Source of the DNA: JAYSFC01 sp041913505
Lineage (GTDB): Bacteria; Pseudomonadota; Gammaproteobacteria; Burkholderiales; Burkholderiaceae_C
DNA length: 40,779 nt
Assembly: GCA_041913505.1 (NCBI GenBank)
Contig: JAYSFC010000014.1
Span: 1-40,779 of the forward strand
Reading direction: 5' to 3'
This document shows positions 30,159 to 38,666 of the stretch, one piece after another. Each line of letters begins with the position of its first letter. The stretch's first letter is position 1. Position numbers and translations under genes: made by a program. The notes below the pieces were generated by a model. That model saw only the letters and a list, made by a program, of their open reading frames with translations, was not told where the DNA came from and did no database searches.

Positions 30159-31259
30159 ATGCTTTCCCTAGCTTCTTCTTCGATCACCATCCTGGGTGCC
30201 GGCCTCATGGGCCGGCTGCTTGCCATCACGCTGGCCGAACAGGGCCACCGCGTGCAGGTCTTCGAGGCCGGCGGGCCCGATGCCGACGGATCGGCCGCAC
30301 GCGTGGCCGCAGCCATGGTGGCGCCGCTGGCCGAATCGGCCGTCACCGAGCCCGGCGTGGTGCGTATGGGCCAGCACTCCCTCGCACGCTGGCCCCAGCT
30401 GCTCGCGAGCCTGCCCGCGCCCGTGTTCTTCCAGCAGGCCGGTACCCTCATCGTGTGGCACCGCCAGGACGCCGCCGAGGCCCAGCGTCTGCGCGGTCTG
30501 CTCGAGCGTACGCAAGACCGGCTGCCCACGCTGCCACATATGCAGGTGCTCGACAGCGCAGGCGTAGCGCAGGCCGAGCCGACCCTGGCCCAGCGCTTCA
30601 ACCAGGGCCTGCTGCTGCCCGGCGAAGGCCAGCTCGACAATCGGCAACTGCTCTCCACGCTCGTGCTCGCCATGGAGCAGCGCGGCGTGCAGGTGCACTG
30701 GCACACAGCGCGCGACCCCGGTGAGTTCGCACCCGGCACGGCCGGCCAGCCCGACTGGGTGATCGACTGCCGGGGCACGGGTGCGCGCGCGCAATGGCGC
30801 GAACTGCGCGGCGTGCGCGGCGAGGTCGTGCGCATCCACGCGCCCGAGGTGACGCTGCAGCGCCCCACCCGCCTCGTGCACCCGCGCTACCCCATCTACA
30901 TCGCGCCGAAGGAAAACCACCTGTTCGTGATCGGTGCGACCGAGATCGAATCCGATGACCGCTCACCCGTGAGCGTGCGCTCGGCGCTGGAGCTTCTGAG
31001 CGCCGCCTACGCGGTGCACAGCGGTTTCGCCGAGGGGCGCATCGTCGAGACTGCGACGCAATGCCGCCCCACGCTGCCCGACAATCTGCCCGCCATCCGG
31101 CTCGCAGCGCCGCGCGTCATGGAGATCAACGGCCTGTACCGCCACGGCTTCATGATCGCCCCGGCAATGCTCGACGTAGCGCTGGAGCTGCTGAACACGG
31201 GACAATCGCAACTGGCACCCCAGTTCGACCTGGCCATCCACCAGGCCTGCCCTGCATGA
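30159..31259 (+). CDS. thiO: FAD-dependent glycine oxidase ThiO
   Basis: A 366-residue D-amino-acid-oxidase-like flavoenzyme that makes dehydroglycine for the thiazole ring of thiamine. The FAD loop ITILGAGLMGRLLAITLAEQGHRVQVFEAG has GxGxxG at residues 13-18. The substrate/FAD region shows VRGEVVRIHAPEVTLQRPTRLVHPRYPIYIAPKENHLFVIGATE, and the C-terminal part NGLYRHGFMIAPAMLDVALELL. The ATG at 30159 is preferred over a TTG at 30138 because the FAD strand then follows at once; no good ribosome binding site is seen for either. First gene behind the TPP riboswitch; its stop overlaps thiS by 4 bp. Confidence 0.94.
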   Translation: MLSLASSSITILGAGLMGRLLAITLAEQGHRVQVFEAGGPDADGSAARVAAAMVAPLAESAVTEPGVVRMGQHSLARWPQLLASLPAPVFFQQAGTLIVWHRQDAAEAQRLRGLLERTQDRLPTLPHMQVLDSAGVAQAEPTLAQRFNQGLLLPGEGQLDNRQLLSTLVLAMEQRGVQVHWHTARDPGEFAPGTAGQPDWVIDCRGTGARAQWRELRGVRGEVVRIHAPEVTLQRPTRLVHPRYPIYIAPKENHLFVIGATEIESDDRSPVSVRSALELLSAAYAVHSGFAEGRIVETATQCRPTLPDNLPAIRLAAPRVMEINGLYRHGFMIAPAMLDVALELLNTGQSQLAPQFDLAIHQACPA

Positions 31260-31453
31260 AAGTCACCATCAACCAGAACACTGCCGATCTGCCCGACCAC
31301 GCCACGGTGCAGGACGCGCTCGCGGCCATTGGCGCGCGTCCGCCGTTTGCCGTGGCCGTGAACACCCAATTCGTTCCCAACACGCAATACGCGGCCCGCA
31401 CGCTGCAGGCCGGCGACCGCGTGGAAGTGATTTCGCCCGTTACGGGTGGCTAA
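31256..31453 (+). CDS. thiS: Sulfur carrier protein ThiS
   Basis: A 65-residue ubiquitin-like carrier that delivers sulfur as a C-terminal thiocarboxylate to the thiazole synthase ThiG. The family signature is the C-terminal VEVISPVTGG, ending in Gly-Gly. QNTADLPDHATVQDALAAIGARPPFAVAVNTQFVP fits the rest of the ThiS fold. The ATG at 31256 overlaps the thiO stop (ATGA). Confidence 0.96.
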   Translation: MKVTINQNTADLPDHATVQDALAAIGARPPFAVAVNTQFVPNTQYAARTLQAGDRVEVISPVTGG

Positions 31454-31457
31454 GACC

Positions 31458-32252
31458 ATGACAACCGACTCCCTCGTCCTCTACGGCCAGACTTTCGAAA
31501 GCCGCCTGCTGCTCGGCACGGCGCGCTACCCCTCCCCCGCCGTGCTCGAAGCGGCCGTGCAGCGCGCACGGCCCGCCATGGTCACGGCCTCGCTGCGCCG
31601 CCAGGGCACCAATGCCGCCGAGACCGGCGCAAGCTTCTGGGAACTGCTGCGCCGGCTGAACGTACCCGTGCTGCCCAACACTGCCGGTTGCCACAGCATC
31701 CAGGAAGCCGTGACCACGGCCCAGATGGCGCGCGAGGTCTTCGGCACGCCGTGGATCAAGCTCGAACTCATCGGCGACGACTACACGCTGCAGCCCGATA
31801 CGCTGAACCTCGTCGAGGCCGCTTCCATCCTCATCAAGGACGGCTTCCTGGTGCTGCCCTACTGCACCGAAGACCTCGTGCTGTGCCAGCGCCTCGTCGA
31901 CGTGGGCTGCCAGGCAGTGATGCCCTGGGCCGCCCCCATCGGCACGGGCCGCGGTCCCGTCAACCCCTTTGCCCTGCAAACGCTGCGCGAACGCCTGAAC
32001 GTACCCCTGTTCGTGGACGCGGGCCTGGGTCGCCCCTCGCATGCCTGCCAGGTCATGGAGTGGGGCTACGACGGTGTGTTGCTCAACACGGCCGTGGCCC
32101 TCGCACAAGACCCCGTAGCCATGGCCGGCGCGTTCGCCGATGCCGTGCGGGCAGGCCGTACGGCCTGGCAAGCGGGCGCCATGGCCGCGCAGGAGGCAGC
32201 CCAGCCCAGCACGCCCGTGCTTGGCACCCCGTTCTGGCACCACGGCACATGA
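31458..32252 (+). CDS. thiG: Thiazole synthase ThiG
   Basis: A 264-residue TIM-barrel enzyme that builds the thiazole phosphate from deoxyxylulose phosphate, dehydroglycine and ThiS thiocarboxylate. The N-terminus YGQTFESRLLLGTARYPSPAVLEAAV, TPWIKLELIGDDYTLQPD with the Schiff-base lysine (Lys101), VMPWAAPIGTGRGPVNP and VDAGLGRPSHACQVMEWGYDGVLLNTAVALAQDPVAMAGAF are hallmarks. The ATG at 31458 is chosen; a GTG at 31446 would overlap thiS. Its stop overlaps the thiE start by 4 bp, so thiO to thiE form a tightly coupled operon. Confidence 0.96.
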   Translation: MTTDSLVLYGQTFESRLLLGTARYPSPAVLEAAVQRARPAMVTASLRRQGTNAAETGASFWELLRRLNVPVLPNTAGCHSIQEAVTTAQMAREVFGTPWIKLELIGDDYTLQPDTLNLVEAASILIKDGFLVLPYCTEDLVLCQRLVDVGCQAVMPWAAPIGTGRGPVNPFALQTLRERLNVPLFVDAGLGRPSHACQVMEWGYDGVLLNTAVALAQDPVAMAGAFADAVRAGRTAWQAGAMAAQEAAQPSTPVLGTPFWHHGT

Positions 32253-33142
32253 ACGCCGCCGCGCAAGCCATTCTCGACCTCCACGCGGCAGCCTTTGAGG
32301 GTCACGAGGCTCGGCCCGTGCCCGCTGCCACGCAAGGTGGTGCGATGTACCAGGCTGCGCTGCAGGCCGCAAGCGCACTGGGCTTTATCGCCATCGACGC
32401 CGAATGCATCGCGCAAGCCTGGCAGCGGCAAACCGACCGCACGGGCCAGGCAGCCCCCGCGCACTGGCCCGACGATCCGCGCGACTTCGGCCTCCGGCAA
32501 GGCCATAGCCGCTTTCCCGCCTGCCCCCAGGCCCTGGGCCTGTACGGCGTGCTGCCCGATGCTGCCTGGGTGGGCCGCATGGCCCGTGCCGGTGTGCCCA
32601 CGGTGCAGCTACGCTACAAGAGCGAAGACCCCGAGGCGATCGCGCGCGAGGTGCGCGCGGCCGTCGAAGCCGTGCGTGGCACGCCTGCGCTGTTGTTCAT
32701 CAACGACCACTGGCGCGAGGCCATCGCGGCAGGCGCCTACGGCGTGCACCTGGGCCAGGAAGACCTGGATGCGCTGAGCGCCGACGAACTCGCGGCCCTG
32801 CGCACATCGGGCCTGCGCCTGGGCGTGAGCACGCACGGCTATGCCGAGATGGTGCGCGCAGACGCCGTAGGCCCCAGCTATATTGCGCTGGGCGCGGTGT
32901 TTCCGACCACGCTCAAGAAAATGGCCACGGCGCCGCAGGGCGTGGCGCGGCTCGCGGCTTATGCGCGCCTGATGCGTGGCTATCCGCTCGTGGCCATTGG
33001 TGGCATTGCGGCGCAGCAGTTTGCGCAGATCCTCGGCACAGGCGTGGGCTCGATCGCCGTGGTGCGCGCCCTGGTACAAGCCCCGGATCCGGAGCAGGCC
33101 GCGGCCGATCTGCTGGCGCGTATGCCGCAGCCCGCCGCGTAG
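32249..33142 (+). CDS. thiE: Thiamine phosphate synthase ThiE with an N-terminal extension
   Basis: A 297-residue protein. Residues from about 98 onward are ThiE, which joins HMP pyrophosphate and thiazole phosphate: LYGVLPD, GVPTVQLRYKSED, LLFINDHWREAIAAGAYGVHLGQEDLDAL, LGVSTHGYAEM, YIALGAVFPTTLKK and YPLVAIGGIAAQQ. The usual length is about 210. Residues 1-97 have no motif I recognise; they contain QAALQAASALGFIAIDAECIAQAWQRQ and end in a Trp/Pro-rich stretch. The ATG at 32249 overlaps the thiG stop, and all later starts would leave a large untranslated gap, so the extension is probably translated. Confidence 0.93.
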   Translation: MNAAAQAILDLHAAAFEGHEARPVPAATQGGAMYQAALQAASALGFIAIDAECIAQAWQRQTDRTGQAAPAHWPDDPRDFGLRQGHSRFPACPQALGLYGVLPDAAWVGRMARAGVPTVQLRYKSEDPEAIAREVRAAVEAVRGTPALLFINDHWREAIAAGAYGVHLGQEDLDALSADELAALRTSGLRLGVSTHGYAEMVRADAVGPSYIALGAVFPTTLKKMATAPQGVARLAAYARLMRGYPLVAIGGIAAQQFAQILGTGVGSIAVVRALVQAPDPEQAAADLLARMPQPAA

Positions 33143-33146
33143 GCGC

Positions 33147-35366
33147 TCAGCCCTTGTCCTTCGGCTGGGGCCGCTGCTCCAGCTCGAAGCGCAGCTCCTG
33201 CCGGTCGTTGCTGAGGCCAAAGCCCACAGGCTGGCCCAGGGCGGGCGGCGCCGTTGCAGGCACGGCGGGCAGATCGCTGATCGTGATCGGTGGCGGCGGC
33301 TCGGTCAGGTCGATATCGAGCATGGCCTCCGAGAGCGGGCGTTCGGCCAGTTCCGGAGTGGAGGAAGGCGCGAACTCCAGATCCCCGATGAGCGAATCCA
33401 ACGAGAGATCGGTGAGAGTTGGGGGCCGCTCTGTCGATACCTGCTCCCACGCCTCCGCCCTCTGCCCCCCCGGCACGGGCTCAGATGCGGCAGGAGCTGG
33501 AACTGCAGGCGGTGCCAGCGGCGTGGTGCGCTGGCGCGGAGGCGCCGCCCCGCGCGCGCTGGCGGGCGTGGTCTGGACGATGGCCAGCAACAGCAGCAGA
33601 TCGTCGTAAGCTGCCAGATCGAACGGCGGCACGCTGGCGGGCTGCCCCTCTTGGTGGAACAGGTAGCCTTCGAGCAGGGCAAGAACGGAGGGCGAAGTCC
33701 ACTGCGCTTCGATCTCGGCCAGCGCATCGGTGTAGTGCTCCAGCCCCCTGCCTTGCTGACGGAAACGCGAGAAAGGAGGCAGCTCGGCATTGAAATGGCG
33801 CAGGAACTGCGTGCGCAGCTGCCCAAAGTCGTCAGCGCGGCCCAGCTGGTGGTACAGGCGCAGTAGCTCCAGGTAAGCGAATGGCGAGGTTTCGCCGCGG
33901 TCAGCGATGTGCTTTTTCAACACCCCGATGGCCTGGTCGTGTTCGCCGACGGACACGAAGAACTCCGCCTGCTGCAGGATGTCGAACAACTCCTCGGGGT
34001 TGACAATGTGCACCACCTGCGCCGCCTTGGCCACCGGGGCCGCAGGCTGCTGTACTGGCGCAAGGGCAGGGGTAGGAGCCGGTGCCACCACCGGAGCAGA
34101 AACCGGCTCCACGACAGGCGCGCGCACCATGGGATTCGGTACAGTGGGCTCGGCGGCTGGCAGCGTGGTGTACTCCCCCGACCAGGTGTCGCGCGGATGT
34201 GGCACGAGAGCGTGTTCTGCCACCTCCTTTTCGTGGGCCGTCATCAGAGCCACGGAATCCCGCCAAGCCTGCTCGACCTTGGCATGGTCGCGCTGCATGC
34301 GCATCCACATCCAGGCCATCAGCCCCGACACCAGGGCCAACGCCAGAGCCAGCAGGTACACCACGGTGGACGGATAGCGATCAGCCTCGATGCTCTCGAG
34401 GCGCTGGCGCAGGTCGGTCACGCCGGAGCGCTCCTTGGCGACCTGGGCCTTCATCGTCGTCACCTGGGCTTCGAGCTCACGCACACGCTCCTGGTCCTGC
34501 GTTGCTGCGTCCTTGGGATCGGTATTGAGGGCCTTCCATGTCGCCGCCGCATCGGCACGGTCCGACGCCGGCGTCTGCGCGGGGATAGCGGCCAGCTCCG
34601 GCGCGGGGCGCAGCGCCGCGGGCGTTGGCGTCACGGCGTCTAGTGGCTCCATCACCAGGCGGGAGCGTGGTGCGGGCTGCGATGCGGGAGCTGCCGGTGG
34701 CCGCGCCTCGGCGGCCTTGTTGACCGAAGGTGCTGCCTTGGCCACTGCAGGCGTCGGGGCTACGCGGACAGGCACCTTGCGGGGCGCAGGAGGCGGTTTG
34801 GGCGCCCGGGGCGCATCGGCCGCACCCGCGGCTGGGGCTTGGCGCACGCGCGGCGCGGCCGCTTGGGCGACGGGTCTGTCGGCAGACGGCGTCGAGCCCG
34901 TGGACGGGCCTGTTGCCGACGGCACGGTAGACAACCGCGAGATATCGAGCGGCACCGCCGTGTTGGTCACGGTTTCGGGCAACTGGGCCAAAAAGGTGTA
35001 GGTGCGGGATACCCGGCCAGAGCACCCCGCAGACACGGTGGCCGTGAACACGGGCTCATCGGCGACCACGAACGCCTGGACACGCACGGCCGGGGAGCGG
35101 CCAGGCATATCAGGGAGGGGAACGACGCGCACCCTGGCGCTGCTGATGGGCACATCGCCGGACCTCAGTTCCGCCGACACGCAGGAAGACGCCAGATCGG
35201 TGCCCTCATCCGGCTGAATTTCGAACGACAGATCGATGGGAGAGCCGAGGATCACCGTGCCACGGCTGTCCCCGAGCGATAGGGCTGCGGCGCTCAATGC
35301 GACTGCATAGAGGCCTGCTCCAACGATGACGTCACATCTTTTCACAATAGTTTCTTTTCTATGCAT
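33147..35366 (-). CDS. FimV-like type IV pilus/peptidoglycan-associated membrane protein
   Basis: About 739 residues. An N-terminal export signal (CDVIVGAGLYAVALSAAALS) is followed by a beta-rich domain (GDSRGTVILGSPIDLSFEIQPDEGTDLASSC), like the N-terminal domain of FimV proteins. Then come a long Ala/Pro linker, a short coiled coil (QERVRELEAQVTTMKAQVAKERSGVTDLRQRLESIE), a single membrane segment at about residues 332-352, and a cytoplasmic part with PEELFDILQQAEFFVSVGEHDQAIGVLKKHIAD, the TPR-like hallmark of FimV. The start may be the ATG at 35366 or the GTG at 35345; neither has a strong ribosome binding site. It diverges from the PaaH-like gene across about 50 bp. A role in type IV pilus assembly or polar organisation is inferred from the family. 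Confidence 0.85.
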   Translation of the reverse strand: MHRKETIVKRCDVIVGAGLYAVALSAAALSLGDSRGTVILGSPIDLSFEIQPDEGTDLASSCVSAELRSGDVPISSARVRVVPLPDMPGRSPAVRVQAFVVADEPVFTATVSAGCSGRVSRTYTFLAQLPETVTNTAVPLDISRLSTVPSATGPSTGSTPSADRPVAQAAAPRVRQAPAAGAADAPRAPKPPPAPRKVPVRVAPTPAVAKAAPSVNKAAEARPPAAPASQPAPRSRLVMEPLDAVTPTPAALRPAPELAAIPAQTPASDRADAAATWKALNTDPKDAATQDQERVRELEAQVTTMKAQVAKERSGVTDLRQRLESIEADRYPSTVVYLLALALALVSGLMAWMWMRMQRDHAKVEQAWRDSVALMTAHEKEVAEHALVPHPRDTWSGEYTTLPAAEPTVPNPMVRAPVVEPVSAPVVAPAPTPALAPVQQPAAPVAKAAQVVHIVNPEELFDILQQAEFFVSVGEHDQAIGVLKKHIADRGETSPFAYLELLRLYHQLGRADDFGQLRTQFLRHFNAELPPFSRFRQQGRGLEHYTDALAEIEAQWTSPSVLALLEGYLFHQEGQPASVPPFDLAAYDDLLLLLAIVQTTPASARGAAPPRQRTTPLAPPAVPAPAASEPVPGGQRAEAWEQVSTERPPTLTDLSLDSLIGDLEFAPSSTPELAERPLSEAMLDIDLTEPPPPITISDLPAVPATAPPALGQPVGFGLSNDRQELRFELEQRPQPKDKG

Positions 35367-35415
35367 TCGATTCTGGCACAGAAGTCTTGTGAAACACCAC
35401 CGTGATAATGCAGCC

Positions 35416-36939
35416 ATGACTACCACCTCGTTTCCAACCGTCGGCATCGTGGGCACAGGCGCCATGGGCCGGGGTATCGCACAGATTGCAGCGCAAGCAG
35501 GCAGTGAAGTGCTGTTGCTTGATGCGCAACCCGGGGCGGCCGAAGCCGCCCGCTCCTCCATCCTCAGCCAATGGCAACGCCTCGAAGATAAGGGGCGCGC
35601 CAGTACCGAGCAAGTAAAAAAATGGAGCAGCCTGCTGCGGCCCGTCGCGGATGTTGCAGATTTGTCCTCCTGCGCGCTCGTGGTTGAGGCCATCGTGGAG
35701 CGGCTCGATGCCAAGCAGGCGTTGTTCGCGCAACTCGAGGCCGTGGTGCGGCCCGATGCCATTCTGGCCACCAACACCTCTTCGCTGTCCGTAACGGCCA
35801 TCGCCGCGGGGCTCAAGCACCCGGGCCGCTGCGCGGGCTTTCATTTTTTCAATCCCGTGCCGCTCATGAAGGTGGTCGAGGTCGTGGCGGGCCTGCGTAC
35901 AGACGCCGCCACCTGCGCAGCGCTGGCGGCCTGCGCGCGCGAGATGGGCCACCAGCCCGTGCAGGCACAGGACACGCCGGGTTTCATCGTGAACCATGCG
36001 GGGCGCGGCTTCGGCACCGAGGCGCTGCGCATCGTGAGCGAAGGCGTGGCCGACTTCGCCACCGTGGACCGCATCCTGCGCGATCAGGTGGGCTTCAAGC
36101 TCGGGCCCTTCGAGTTGATGGACCTCACGGCGCTCGACGTGTCACACCCCGTGATGGAGTCGATCTACCGCCAGTACTACGACGAGCCGCGCTTCCGTCC
36201 CAACGTGATCACGGCCCAGCGCCTGGCTGGCGGCCTGCTTGGCAGAAAGACCGGCGAGGGCTTCTACCGCTATGTGGATGGCGTGGCCCAGATCTCGCCC
36301 GAGCCCCCAGCCCCCGTGGTGACCGAGATGCCGCCCGTGTGGGTATCCACACGCGCCGCGCGCCGCGCCGAGCTGTACCAACTGCTCAAGGATCTGGGGG
36401 CGAGCATCGAAACCGGCACCTCGCCCTCGCCGCAGGCCATCACGCTCGTGGCGCCACTGGGCTTCGACGTGACCACGGTGGCCGTGGTGGAGCGCCTTGA
36501 TCCCGCGCGCACCATCGGCATCGACATGCTCATCGACGATGCCGCCACCAAGCGCCGCGTGCTCGCCACCAACCCCGCTACGCGCGTGGACATCCGTGAT
36601 GCCGCGCACGCGCTGTTCGCGCGCGACGGCAAGGCCGTGAGCGTGGTCCGTGACAGCGGCGGCTTCGTTACGCAGCGCGTGGTGGCCACCATCGTGAACA
36701 TCGCCAGCGACATCTGCCAGCAGCGCATCTGCAGCCCCAAGGACCTTGAGACCGCCGTCACGCTGGGCCTGGGCTACCCGCTCGGGCCGCTCGCGATGGG
36801 CGACCGCTGGGGCCCCACGAACATCCTCGAGGTGCTCTTCAACCTCCAGACCGTGTACGGCGACCCGCGCTACCGCCCCAGCCCCTGGCTGCGCCGTCGC
36901 GGCGCCATCGGCCTGAGCCTGTCCCACGTAGAAGAGTAA
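35416..36939 (+). CDS. paaH: 3-hydroxyacyl-CoA dehydrogenase, PaaH-like
   Basis: A 507-residue NAD-dependent dehydrogenase. The Rossmann loop VGIVGTGAMGRGIAQIAAQAG is at residues 9-29, and the catalytic His143 sits in GFHFFNPVPLMKVVEVV. Two C-terminal 3HCDH domains follow: DTPGFIVNHAGRGFGTEALRIVSEGVADFATVDRIL and DSGGFVTQRVVATIVNIASDICQQRICSPKDLETAVTLGLGYPLGPLAMGD. This double-domain, 500-residue form is typical of PaaH (3-hydroxyadipyl-CoA dehydrogenase) and 3-hydroxybutyryl-CoA dehydrogenases. The next gene is a PaaG-like isomerase, 20 bp downstream. The rest of a paa operon is absent, so phenylacetate degradation is possible but not shown. Confidence 0.9.
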   Translation: MTTTSFPTVGIVGTGAMGRGIAQIAAQAGSEVLLLDAQPGAAEAARSSILSQWQRLEDKGRASTEQVKKWSSLLRPVADVADLSSCALVVEAIVERLDAKQALFAQLEAVVRPDAILATNTSSLSVTAIAAGLKHPGRCAGFHFFNPVPLMKVVEVVAGLRTDAATCAALAACAREMGHQPVQAQDTPGFIVNHAGRGFGTEALRIVSEGVADFATVDRILRDQVGFKLGPFELMDLTALDVSHPVMESIYRQYYDEPRFRPNVITAQRLAGGLLGRKTGEGFYRYVDGVAQISPEPPAPVVTEMPPVWVSTRAARRAELYQLLKDLGASIETGTSPSPQAITLVAPLGFDVTTVAVVERLDPARTIGIDMLIDDAATKRRVLATNPATRVDIRDAAHALFARDGKAVSVVRDSGGFVTQRVVATIVNIASDICQQRICSPKDLETAVTLGLGYPLGPLAMGDRWGPTNILEVLFNLQTVYGDPRYRPSPWLRRRGAIGLSLSHVEE

Positions 36940-36959
36940 GCCCCGTCCACGGAGCCCGC

Positions 36960-37739
36960 ATGCCCGCCCAACTCCTGAGCGCCAGCCATGGCCAGACCCT
37001 CGTGCTCACGATCAGCCACCCCGAGCGGCTTAACACGCTCGACCCTACCCTCTGCGTGGCCGGTGTCGAAGCGCTCAACGGCGCCGAACGCAACGCCGAG
37101 GTGCGTAGCGTGGTCATCACGGGAGCGGGCGGAGCCTTCAGCGCGGGCGGCGATCTGCAGCGCCTGCAGGCCGGCCGCCAACAGGACGCGCAGGCCCAGG
37201 CGCAAGACATTGAGGCGCTGCACACCTGGATCGAAACCATACGCACCTACCCCAAGCCCGTGATCGCGGCGGTGGAAGGCACAGCGGCCGGCGCGGGCTT
37301 CTCGCTCGCGCTGGCCTGCGACTGCATCGTGGCCGGGCGCGACGCGACCTTCACCATGGCCTACAGCAACGTGGCGCTCTCGCCCGACGGCGGCGGCAGC
37401 TGGCAGCTCGCACGGCTGCTGCCGCGCCAGCTCGCGACCGAGCTGCTGCTGTGCGGCGAGCGCATCGGAGCCGAGCGACTGCACGCGCTGGGAGTGGTCA
37501 ACCGCATGGCACCCACAGGCCAGGCGCTGGCCACGGCGCTGGCCCTGGCGCAGGAGCTCAACAGCCGAGCGCCCAATGCGCTGGCCAGCATCAAGCAACT
37601 GCTGCTTGATGCGCCCGACGCCACCCTCACCAGCCACCTCGCAGCCGAGCGCGATGCGTTCGTGAAGAACCTGTTCCATGCCAACGCCGGCGAGGGCATC
37701 GCGGCCTTCCTCGGCAAGCGCCCGGCACGCTACCCGTAG
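36960..37739 (+). CDS. Enoyl-CoA hydratase/isomerase family protein, PaaG-like
   Basis: A 259-residue crotonase-fold protein. The oxyanion-hole segments are GAGGAFSAGGDLQRL (about residues 55-69) and AAVEGTAAGAGFSLALACD (about 103-121). The catalytic region reads NVALSPDGGGSWQLARLLPRQLATELL with Asp143 where isomerases of the PaaG type have Asp and classical hydratases have Glu. This favours a double-bond or ring isomerase over a hydratase. It is cotranscribed with the 3-hydroxyacyl-CoA dehydrogenase. The 188-bp gap after it holds no other gene that I see. Confidence 0.87.
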   Translation: MPAQLLSASHGQTLVLTISHPERLNTLDPTLCVAGVEALNGAERNAEVRSVVITGAGGAFSAGGDLQRLQAGRQQDAQAQAQDIEALHTWIETIRTYPKPVIAAVEGTAAGAGFSLALACDCIVAGRDATFTMAYSNVALSPDGGGSWQLARLLPRQLATELLLCGERIGAERLHALGVVNRMAPTGQALATALALAQELNSRAPNALASIKQLLLDAPDATLTSHLAAERDAFVKNLFHANAGEGIAAFLGKRPARYP

Positions 37740-37927
37740 GTAGCAGCCGCCTTCCGCACCACAACCCTGCCCTGTTGCGCGCCGCGCCGCGCCACGCCGC
37801 GCGTTGCAGGCCCGTGCGCGCCTGCCAGCGCCGCCCGTGGCGCAGACGCGCACGTGACAACCCTGAGCCAAGGCGCTGGTCCCGCACGCGACAATGGGCC
37901 GGTATTCAGTCACGCAAAAGACAGGCC

Positions 37928-38647
37928 ATGGACGACCCGATTCTTACCATCGAAGAACGTGAGGCGATCAACTCCGGTCGCTGGTTTTCAACCCTCTCTC
38001 CATCACTGCGGCACGACATTCTCCGATGCGCTTACGTCAAACGCTTCAAGGACGGCACACTGATCTGTGCGCGCGGCGAGCCGCCCGAGGAATGGATCGC
38101 CTGCGCCCGGGGCGCGGTGCGCGTGAGCTCGACCTCGATCTCGGGCAAGCAGATCACGCTGACCTACGTGGAGCCCGGCATCTGGTTCGGCGACGTGGCG
38201 ATCTTCGACGGAGACCGGCGCACGCACGATGCCTATGCGCATGGCGACACCACGATCCTGTGCGTATCGAAGGCCGACTTCCGCAAAATCCTCTCCGCAC
38301 ACACCGAGTTCTACGAGGCCATGCTGCGCCTGCATGCGCGGCGCATCCGCCAGCTCTACGGCCTGGTGGAAGACCTCAACACCCTGCCCCTGCGTGCGCG
38401 CTTGGCCAAACAGCTGCTGCACCTGGTGCGCAGCTATGGCGTGATGAGCCTGTCGCACGGCGGGGAGATCCGCATCGGCCTGCAGCTGGCGCAGGAGGAA
38501 CTGGCACAACTGCTTGGCGCCTCGCGCCAGCGCGTGAACCAGGAACTCAAGACCATGGAGCGCGAAGAGGCCATCCGCATCGAGCCGGGTGGACTCGTGG
38601 TGCGCGACCGCGATGCGCTGATGCGCATCTCCGAGGCCGATAACTGA
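37928..38647 (+). CDS. Crp/Fnr-family transcriptional regulator
   Basis: A 239-residue regulator. The N-terminal cyclic-nucleotide-binding-like barrel spans about residues 20-140 (KRFKDGTLICARGEPPEEWIACARGAVRVSSTSISGKQITLTYVEPGIWFGDVAIFDGDRRTHDAYAHGDTTIL). The C-terminal helix-turn-helix reads LQLAQEELAQLLGASRQRVNQELKTMEREEAIRIEPGGLVV. The four-cysteine pattern of FNR is absent, so oxygen sensing through a cluster is unlikely. The ATG at 37928 is preferred; an upstream start would add an Arg-rich tail. It is 19 bp ahead of the phosphotransferase gene and probably controls that operon, with an acyl-CoA or nucleotide as signal. Confidence 0.92.
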   Translation: MDDPILTIEEREAINSGRWFSTLSPSLRHDILRCAYVKRFKDGTLICARGEPPEEWIACARGAVRVSSTSISGKQITLTYVEPGIWFGDVAIFDGDRRTHDAYAHGDTTILCVSKADFRKILSAHTEFYEAMLRLHARRIRQLYGLVEDLNTLPLRARLAKQLLHLVRSYGVMSLSHGGEIRIGLQLAQEELAQLLGASRQRVNQELKTMEREEAIRIEPGGLVVRDRDALMRISEADN

Positions 38648-38666
38648 ATTTCTCCGTGATCCAGCC

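Noticed and set aside
35367..35816. N-terminal extension of the FimV-like protein into the PaaH-like gene
   Set aside because: The extension is antisense to the PaaH-like coding region and would precede the export signal, which must be at the N-terminus.
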